DNA of 64,000 nt from Gnetum montanum (lineage: Eukaryota; Streptophyta; Gnetopsida; Gnetales; Gnetaceae). The notes beneath the pieces are model-generated. The model saw only the letters and a program-made list of their open reading frames with translations, searched no databases and was not told the DNA's origin. Both the position numbers and the translations under genes were made by a program. Location of the stretch: the NCBI GenBank assembly GCA_015680685.1, contig MNCI01023457.1:1784583-1848582 (forward strand), read 5' to 3'. Shown here piece after piece: positions 56,590 through 64,000 of this stretch (position 1 is its first letter; the number at the start of each line of letters is the position of its first letter).

Positions 56590-57575
56590 TTGGTTGAAAT
56601 GAATATAAGTAATATGTCCAAAACATCATATTATTTTTCTTATACTAATAGAAAATTTGCAAATGATTATATTGCTTCTATTTCAAAATACATAGAAGAA
56701 ATGTAGATAAAACAAATTAAAGAAAGTTCATATTTTTACTTATGCTAAATGAAAGCATTGATCATAGCCTAGAAAAATATTTAGATATATGTAAAATATA
56801 TTTCTTTAATTATTTCTGCAAAATTAGACTTTTTTCAATTAATTGAAATATCTGATGAAAAATGAGATACAATGTATGTACCTATTAAAGACATGTTGAA
56901 TGAGACAGAGTTACCTCTAAAAAATATTATTTCCATTGTCCTTGATGGAGCTTCATCTATGGTTGGACACAAAAAGGGATTTATTTCATATTTATAGAAA
57001 CATTTTCCCAATCCTATAGCTATGCACTGTGTTGCTTATCAAGAAAAATTAGTAGTAACAAATGTTTATAAAAATATACTTGAATTGCTAAATGTTTACA
57101 AAATAGTAAATTAGATATATGCATGAATTTAGTATTCCTAAAAAAGAAGTAGGGAGCTAAATGAGTTATTAGTAGAAATAGATAAGGCTTTGCTAAAAAT
57201 CTTACAAATTCATGCAATTTATTGGATTTCTAAAGAAATAATAATTAAATAACTTATGATAGTAATGGCTACATTATCATTGTAGAAAGATAAAAGTGAT
57301 TTTTAGTTGTATGATGAGATTAGAAAGCACTCTTTTTAATTTTTTAACCTATACTTATTGATGTATTTCATGAACTAAACAAGCTAAATAAGTTATTTCA
57401 AAAAGAACATGTTAATTTAACAGTAAAACCTTAAATTTGGCAATTGAAACATTACAAAGTTTTTTATAAGTCAATCAAAATTTGCAAAATATCCAAAGTG
57501 TCTTTCAAAAATTTTAGAAGAATCATTAAAAGGATATATTAAGTTTAAGAAAAATGGAGATAAAACTAAAAAACA
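56590..57575 (+). pseudogene. hAT transposase remnant, N-terminal and central part
   Basis: Conceptual translation across several stops and shifts. KFANDYIASISKYIEEM comes first, then the LDEST-like and VKYI region, then ISIVLDGASSMVGHKKGFIS, KHFPNPIAMHCVAYQEKLV and, near 57330-57560, the NLAIETL and KFLEESLKGYI stretches. The pattern DGAxSMVGxxxGF ... HC(V/I)xHxExL is that of the hAT branch including ZBED5, FAM200 and SCAND3, better known from animals than the plant Ac/Tag branch. It stops at about 57575; the C-terminal domain resumes at 60150. Confidence 0.72.
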
Positions 57576-57579
57576 TATT

Positions 57580-57647
57580 TGATTATTTGTTTGTTTGTTT
57601 GTTTGTTTTTTGTTTGTTTGTTTGTTTGTTTGTTTGTTTGTTTTTTG
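57580..57647 (+). repeat. (GTTT)n microsatellite
   Basis: About fifteen GTTT units with two interruptions (TTTTTT), exactly where the hAT reading frame is lost. Confidence 0.95.
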
Positions 57648-57664
57648 GCCGATAGGCCATTACC

Positions 57665-57930
57665 AGTCAAAAATGGGTAACGCTAATATTTTGTGCGTAA
57701 CGCTGACCAACGTTGACTTTCTCAGGGCCCATTTTGGTAACGCAACTTTGTGCGCAACACTGACATGTAATGCTGACATTTGGTAACACAACTTCGTGAA
57801 TAACGCTGACCTGTTGACGTGTAAAATTTGAGATAGGCTATTTCGGTAATGCAACTTTGTCAATAACGCTGATGTGTATTTAAAATTCGAGACAGGCCAT
57901 TTCGGTAACCCAACTTTATGCATAATGCTG
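57665..57930 (+). repeat. GGTAACGC tandem repeats
   Basis: Five imperfect units based on GGTAACGCAACTTTGTGC followed by GTAACGCTGAC, starting near 57668, 57734, 57780, 57846 and 57904, spaced about 46-66 bp. Parts share a TTTAAAATTCGAGA-like spacer and a GGCCATTTCGGTAA lead. Not coding. Confidence 0.75.
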
Positions 57931-58330
57931 CGGCTGAAACCCGTGTTAGAACCGCGGCCTCTGCTGCGACCATGACCAGCAGATCTATTAGAGACGCGGC
58001 CTCCCCTCTTTACTGTTTTTGCTCTGCTGCAGGATCTTTGGCAGCCATGTCACGATGTTGCAGAGTCCAAGAGGAGCAGGGCTCGAGTTCTGCGCAGAAG
58101 CAGATCCAGCATTGTGGTCGAAGATAGAAACGATGCACTGATCAAGACGCAGAACAGGATCGCAACAGGAGGCAGAGGCCGAGGAGGAGGCAGAGGCCGA
58201 GGGGGACGCACGATCCAAAATGTGAAGGCCCTAGAAAATAAGCAAAAAGGTTTCCTGATTCCACGTTTGTGTGAAAAGCATATGTTATTGTTGGGTGGCC
58301 GGAACAAGGTTAACATGGTGTATTATGCAT
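57931..58330 (+). pseudogene. GC-rich gene fragment with Arg/Gly repeats
   Basis: Composition rises sharply above the surroundings. The plus frame at 58114-58330 reads VVEDRNDALIKTQNRIA, followed by a GGRGRGGGRGRGG block (an RGG-type RNA-binding tail), then TIQNVKALENKQ and a tail ending at 58330. It has no ATG and no recognisable rest of a gene, so it looks like a captured exon piece. The parent gene was not recognised. Confidence 0.4.
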
Positions 58331-58428
58331 AACGTTTCACTGAAGAAAAACAGCAATTCCCTGGGAATATTCACGACTCTTATGAATAAGCATGGATGCC
58401 ATCAAAAAATATCAAAGCTTTTATGGGA

Positions 58429-58677
58429 TCAACGACCACCTGGGGTGAAATCGATGCAACCCAGAGTGAGACCCTGCATGTTGCTGCCGGGCAGATTCAT
58501 GGTCGTTCTCAGCATCACTGCAGTCCCAAATGTCGTGCTCCACGTTCCCGCTTTGCCAGTGCAGATGTTTTTGAAATCCGTGTCAGGATCAATGCCTGCT
58601 GTTTGCATTTGAGAAAACAGTTGCAGAGCTTCTACCGGGAATCCTTTTGTGGATAAGCTGAGATCATGGGTGTCCAA
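58429..58677 (-). pseudogene. PPR-like gene fragment
   Basis: 82 codons on the minus strand. The motif GFPVEALQLFSQMQTAGIDPD is one pentatricopeptide unit of the type found in plant organelle RNA-editing factors. The sequence that follows loses the repeat pattern. No start codon context, no second repeat. Confidence 0.5.
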
Positions 58678-58751
58678 GATACAACACTCTTCCTCTTCTT
58701 CGGTATTTCGCCAAACCGATCAGGCAATCAAATTATTCAGAAACAGCAATT

Positions 58752-59530
58752 TTGAACAATTCTGTTCCCAGATTTCGAGATCTCTCGGAATACCCAACGA
58801 AAAAAAGGCCTATATCTAACAGGTCGCTGCGCAAAGCAAAGGATTCAGAGCCTAGAATTTCCAATAATGTTCATCTTAAATACCCAGAGAAACAAGAACA
58901 GATATCCGCCGAAACCTTGCCACGCAAACCAAAATACTCAGAAGCAGGTACTTCAAGGCTCGAAAAACAGGTTTTAAATGCAACACCTCACCGATCAAGA
59001 TATTCAGAAACAGCAACATTGAATGATGCTTCTCCATACCACGTTCATGAAAACGGCTCTCTGCAAAGAGTTCAGGTCTCGGCGGTGGGCAACGGTTCAG
59101 AGCACAAACTGGCCGGATCTTCATCTGAGAATCCATGATTTTCTTTACCAATTCCGAGTTGGGTGCATCCAGTAAAGGAGAAAATGATGCAAGCACGCTT
59201 ACTTATATGATCTTAGAGATATCCCAAGATCTCTTCAACTTGCAGTAGGTGTCTTTCTGTGGGCACCACATTAGAAAATTGGCCTCACATTGGTCCTCAG
59301 ATGATGAAAGAATGTTTGGAAGCATTCCGTGAGATGTGTTATTTAGCAAAGCTTTTACATGATTTGAAAAGTCCTATGTATCCAAACTCAAAGCTTGAGA
59401 AGAAATTGTAAAAGGGTCCTGAGTTTTTGGTGAAAGAATCCATCATGTATAGATGTTGGTACATTTATGGAAGTTTGTACATTGATCATTTCTGCTATAT
59501 TACAACATGTTTATGATCATTCAATAAAGC
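58752..59530 (+). pseudogene. Host-gene-like fragment of unknown identity
   Basis: One frame is open for 128 codons (58752-59138; two similar blocks around PKYSEAGTSR and SRYSETATLN). After stops at 59139 and near 59208 the same frame continues with WPHIGPQMMKECLEAF, REMCYLAKLLHDL, SPMYPNSKLEKKL to a TAA near 59409. An AATAAA at 59524 could be a poly(A) signal. Composition and codon use are more gene-like than in the neighbouring AT-rich DNA. I do not recognise the family. Confidence 0.4.
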
Positions 59531-59594
59531 ATTCCATGGTCTTATAATATTTCTATGTTTAAATCATCGCTGTAGCAGAAGACGACTTGCGATC

Positions 59595-59922
59595 ACTAGG
59601 TTAGTTATATATATTTATAATATATATCTATAAATTGGCCAATAGAATCTTATAAGATTACAAGTAAAAAGTTCATTGAGTAAAAAATTTCACGACTTTT
59701 GGACGAAGAACAAGATTTAAAAATCCAAATTTTCATGCCTTCTGCATGAAGAACAAGAGTTCTGTACCTTATTTTTCCTAAGGATGGGTTTTCTGAAAAA
59801 ATAAATTTTATGAATTAGTGTATGCTCTCACTATCGGCCGAATTTATGCTCAACAATCTCCCACATCAACAAATTCGGCCAATTTATAGATATATATTAT
59901 AAATATATATAACTAAGCTAGT
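59595..59922. mobile_element. 328-bp element with 46-bp terminal inverted repeats (MITE-like)
   Basis: Arms 59595-59640 and 59877-59922 are inverted copies differing at one base: outer ends ACTAGGTTAG and CTAAGCTAGT, inner ends AATTGGCC and GGCCAATT. The interior is noncoding. No clear target-site duplication was seen, so it could also be a stable hairpin of other origin. Confidence 0.7.
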
Positions 59923-60149
59923 ATTAAACAACCAATAATGAGGATGAAAATACATGTGTACTAGTTGCAAAAATCTACATCATTGATCTTATTTACTATG
60001 TGAATAATAGATCTCTAGATACTTCATTTTTTAATTCAATGTAATTGTTTAGTTATTATTATTATTTTGCATTAAACCAGAAAAGAAATTCAAAGAAAAA
60101 GACTAGCTAGATAGGTTATGTTTACTTTTATAGCATACAATTTTAGCAC

Positions 60150-60540
60150 AAAATGAAAGTGTATTTTCATTTAATATTAAAGGATGTAAAAAGGAATTAT
60201 ATTCTTTTCTTGATGCTCTAAACATTGCATGTGATGATCTTACCATGCATGAAGCATAGAGTGAATTTCAAAATAAGCCTCAATGATACAAAATATTTCC
60301 AAACATGATGGCATTATAATAAATAATAATTGTTATTCTAGCTAGCATACCATATTGTGAGAGGGGATTTTTCCAACAAAATATTACAAAAGATGTAAAA
60401 TGAATAAAATTGCATGTGGGCACATTAGATGCTTTAACAAAAATATCATTAATTGGACCTCATCCCTTTGAGATAGATTAGAAAAGTGTACATTGAATTT
60501 GGGAAGATACAAAAAAGAGGAGAATAATTAATCTCTATGT
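60150..60540 (+). pseudogene. hAT transposase remnant, C-terminal dimerisation domain
   Basis: LYSFLDALNIACDDLTMHEA, then IPYCERGFFQQNITKDVK, KLHVGTLDALTKISLIGPHP and FEID. This is the hAT C-terminal dimerisation pattern (S.CERGFS.QN.IK...R..L....L..LM.IS..GP). It is broken by stops but in the same orientation and subtype as 56590-57575, so the two are parts of one element split by about 2.5 kb. Confidence 0.72.
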
Positions 60541-61949
60541 AATATTTCTCAAGTATTTTTATTATGTATGTATTTTTCCTTTTAGAATATGTTAGATTTT
60601 ATGGAATTAATATTTTTAATATTAGTTTTTATTTGTGTCAACATCATCCATGAAGATAGCAAGTTTAAATATTAATTTTCTATTACATATTTTAAAATTT
60701 TCTTTATATGTACATTTTATAATAGATTATTTATAATGATTTTAAATTGTGCAATTGCAGACTAATGAGGAAGGTTATGATATTTTTTTCTTGCACAAAC
60801 ATAGTATAAGTTATTTTTAAAAATTACCATTTCTACATTCAATGAAATACCAAATGAATTAAATATACAAAGATTCTTGTTAATGTGTGATAATGTTTTA
60901 TTTTTTATTTTTGATATTTGTATATCTCTATGACTATGTGTTGTTCGTTTGAGTGTGTTTTTATGATAATGTGTGTTGCTAGTTTGATTGTTATTTGGTA
61001 TCAAGATGATATGCTAAGTAGCATCATTTATGCATTATGATNAAATGCTAAATGATGAGGAAAATAAAAAGGGGTCTACTTATATATATATGTATTATTG
61101 TTATGTTAACACAATTACATTAACCTATATGTGTCAATGTAGTTGTGTTGATGTAGGGCATTGCATTAGCATAGCTACGTTAATATAGACAAAGAAATTC
61201 ATTTTTTCATTTAATTTTCTAAGGTTTTCTTGCCAATTTTTTGTAGTTCTTAAAATATTTAATCCTTCTAGAATTTTTTAGGCAAGTTTTAGAGTTCCAT
61301 CTTTGATCTAGAGTTGTAAAATCATTAAGTTTAAACAGCTAGTAATAGGAAAAGTATCACAAATATAAAAGATCATTTAAAATTATTAAAAATCCTTACA
61401 ATTTTTTGAATGAAAGGGTGTAAGAGCTCATAAAATATTTAGAAAATATAAAATATTTTGATTAGATGTTGTGAGTAACATAGAAGTATTTAGATAATTT
61501 GAGATTGGAATTAGTAAAAGTTATTGTGGATCCTTCCCATAACAGGCTTTACACCTTCTTGTCCTTGAATAACCATCATGTGAGGTGCCCATAGGCATCC
61601 TTGCAATCAAATGTCAACTATGATGACAAACCAACTAAACACACATCAATCAATTGGAAATATTTCTCTTATATCAACATATCCTAAGAAATTAATAAAT
61701 GCAACATGTTCAAGGATCCAAAATCCTAACCACTAGATATCATTACAAACTTCTGCTTTAATTTAAACCTGACATTACACAAATTACCTCAACATTCACT
61801 ACAAAATAGTATTAAGACTTTAAGAAATCAATTTCTATAAATCTAATACTAGAATTCATATCAATGTTAACTTTGGCTTTGATTCCATGGTACTTTCAAA
61901 ATAGATGGCAAAGTTAGCATTGACGTCAACTTGGAAATGCTTAGGTAGA
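60541..61949. other. Unassigned AT-rich sequence
   Basis: Nothing coding recognised. One ambiguous base at 61042. At 61085-61200 there is a stretch with GTTAAC, TGTCAATGTAG and GCATTAGCATAGC that recalls the palindrome-rich promoter segment at 14500-14760, but no TATA box follows. Confidence 0.4.
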
Positions 61950-64000
61950 AAAATTAATAATGGCTTCATATTATTTGTTTATAGCTTTTTTACATGCTTT
62001 TGTTCTCAAGAATTCTTCTACATTCTTTGGTCCTAGAGAAAGAGTTAAGTAGGCTATGTTGTTGATGGCATTAGATCTAGTTTTTCTTCTTCCAAAGTTA
62101 TTATTCAATGTTTGTTCTTGAAGGTGATTTCCTTGTATCCATAGTTAGGGATTACTTTATACTTCTATTCTTTAATTTAAATTTTGAAAATCTTTCATGC
62201 CAAAATTATTTTTCATGGAAAACACATCTCTAGACAAGTACTACTTTTTCTCTAAAACATAGCAAGTGTATCCACCTGCCTTGGTGTCATATCCTAGAAA
62301 AATGGATTTCTTTCCTTTCTTGTCAAATTTATTTATGAATTGTTTTGGAAGTTTTACTTAACAATGACATCCAAATATTCTTATGTATTTTATATTTGTA
62401 AGTTTTCTATAGAATAGTTCATAGAAGGACTTGTTTTTATTGTTACTACTAATTACTATATTGGTAATGTAGTGCTATATTCATGGCCATGCTACAAAAA
62501 TTATCAAAGATTTGAGCATTTTTAAGAGGACATCACACCATGTCTTATAAGATTTTTTTTTTTTTTGTATAATCTCATTTGATTATGAACTATATCCACA
62601 TGTGTAGTTTAATGAAAAATGTCTTGTTTTATACAAAAATCTTTGAATTCTTAATTGATCAATTCTCACCCTCTATCTAATCTAATGGCTTTGATGGATA
62701 GGCCCATAGTATTTTTCATGATAATATAGAAGTATTTGAATTTGATTGTTTCCTTAGCCTTGCTTTTCATGTCATATATCTAGATATATCTTGAGAAATC
62801 ATCTACCATGAGTTTATAATTGGCTCCTGCTATTGAGGTGATAGGCATAGGTCCAATGAGTTTCATGTAGAGAAAATCAAAAAGGCCTTCTTTTATTTTC
62901 ATAGTTGTTATGTGAAGACTCTTGATTTGTTTTTCATGAATGCATGTTTCATATTTTTCTTTGAATGTATCTTTGATATTGAATTCCTATTTCCTTCTTT
63001 AAATTTAGCATTTTTTCTAGTTTGTTGTAAGAGGTGTGTCTCAATATTTTATGCCAAATTTGAATCTCTTCTTCATTTATTATTTGATGGTTGGAAATGC
63101 CTTCATATGGGCCTTTATGCATTTATTCTTCGAAGGTGGTAAATTGAACAATGGTTTGGTTATTATCTTGGATAAGGTTTTCTCTTAGATCAAAGTGATT
63201 GTAATCTACGTAATAGATTCTATTATTATAGGCTTTTATTCTAATGTTTTCTTCTTTGTTTTTCTTTCTAATAATCCACCAGCCATCTTTGAAGCTAATT
63301 CTAATTCCTAACTTGGCCATTTATCCTACTTAGATAAGAGGATTTAAAGGATTTACTACATAGAAGACTTTCATGATGGATATAACCTTATTATTAGGTA
63401 ATTTAATAATGAAACTTCCAACACCTTATATGTTAATATGGTTACCATCTTCTATTTTTATGCTGCTAATTCTTTTGTTTTGTATGGAAGAAGGTGAGAC
63501 TTAAATGGTTTCATGTGATTTGAGAATCTTCTATCTATAATATAAGAATTTTGCTTAATTATTTTGTAGGAATTGAGGGCTTTGGTCTTACCTTAGTGAT
63601 CTTCTCGATTTGATGTTGTTACTTCTTATTCATCTCTGTCTTAGAGTTGAAGAGTATCAAGTCAAGTGTTATAGCAACATACTTCTATGTTGTGGCCTCT
63701 TTTATTACAAAGCTTACATAGAGGGATTTGAACATTTCTCTATTCTTTTGAGCTCCATCTTTATCTTATGAAGCCTTTATCCTTATTATCTATTTTTGAA
63801 GCCTTTGTCTTATCTAAGTTACTTTGGTCTTGAGAATAACTTCTATTGAATCTTCCTCTTCCATTGCTGGTTATAAAGACTTTCTTGTTATCATTTGTGT
63901 CAATTCTCAAACTTTTAAGGGTTCTGATTTGAGCAACTATATCATAAAAGATGAGTTTCTTAAATTCTTTATTTTGTAGAAAGTTCATCATCATGTTTTT
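61950..64000 (-). mobile_element. Copia element remnant (gag end, protease, integrase), off window edge
   Basis: Minus strand, entering from the right edge. The Gag C-terminal part is at 63761-63994. A protease relic follows (NHMKPFKSHLLPYKTKELAA, then the MAKLGIRISFKDGWW and YYVDYNHFDL blocks at 63123-63320). The GAG-pre-integrase and integrase core are at about 62450-63110 (HEIWHKILRHTSYNKLEKM, then VDDFSRYI, GLSIKAIRLDRG, EFKDFCIKQDIFH). The post-integrase part is at about 62150-62400 (KSIFLGYDTKAGGYTCYV). RT and RNase H were not found below 61950, so the element is also truncated. Many stops. Confidence 0.72.

Noticed and set aside
57580-57930. CRISPR-like spaced repeats (GGTAACGC units)
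   Set aside because: Units are imperfect, unevenly spaced and in plant nuclear DNA; ordinary degenerate tandem repeat.
58050-58316. Minus-strand Ala/Ser- and Pro-rich frames opposite the RGG fragment
   Set aside because: Low-complexity translation of the complementary strand of the Gly/Arg codons.
59595-59922. Helitron 3' end (CTAG followed by T, hairpin upstream)
   Set aside because: The inverted repeats are 236 bp apart and terminal, unlike the short subterminal Helitron hairpin; no TC 5' end could be tied to it.

Overview
This is plant nuclear DNA made almost entirely of nested, decayed transposable elements plus one much better preserved endogenous pararetrovirus. The evidence for a plant is the caulimovirid-type pararetrovirus, Athila/Tat-like Ty3/gypsy elements primed by tRNA-Asp, copia gag of the UBN2 type and a PPR-like fragment. 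The mixture and the about 13 kb element size would suit a gymnosperm or another large-genome seed plant, but this is tentative. No intact host gene was recognised.

Layout. (1) 1-8093, minus strand: an endogenous caulimovirid array. The terminal 1174 bp recur 6919 bp further on, so more than one genome unit is joined head to tail. A unit reads, in viral sense: tRNA-Met primer site, leader, ORF1 start, a 752-base assembly gap, coat-protein region, zinc knuckle-protease-RT-RNase H, a 278-aa ORF of unknown function, then a 35S-like TATA box. (2) 8094-12942, minus: element A, a Ty3/gypsy copy with gag but no pol, itself in a copia gag remnant (about 13050-13890) and cut by the pararetrovirus. (3) 15375-41852, minus: element D, a full-length Ty3/gypsy copy (TSD ATCAT). 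Element B (19386-32629, plus, TSD TTTGG, 959-bp LTRs) lies inside it, next to the start codon of D's post-pol gene. (4) About 43860-55400, plus: decayed element E, interrupted by element C (46025-53308, TSD TATAG, 929-bp LTRs, gag and protease only) and by a solo LTR (53559-54467). (5) 56590-60540, plus: a hAT transposase remnant split by about 2.5 kb holding simple repeats, GC-rich gene fragments and a 46-bp-TIR element. (6) 61950-64000, minus: a decayed copia gag-protease-integrase region running off the window.

The most interesting signal is regulatory. The related elements A, B, D and E carry a second, internal TATA promoter downstream of the pol position. In B, D and E it precedes a coiled-coil post-pol gene that starts at an apparent splice acceptor. 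Just upstream of each internal TATA box is a cluster of short palindromes, and the palindrome type matches the one in the LTR U3 of the same element: GATATC in A, GTATAC in B, AATGAGGCCTCATT in D. For E only a solo LTR of related sequence is available for comparison. The motif differs between elements but agrees within each, which suggests a co-evolving element-encoded or host factor. What that factor is remains inference.
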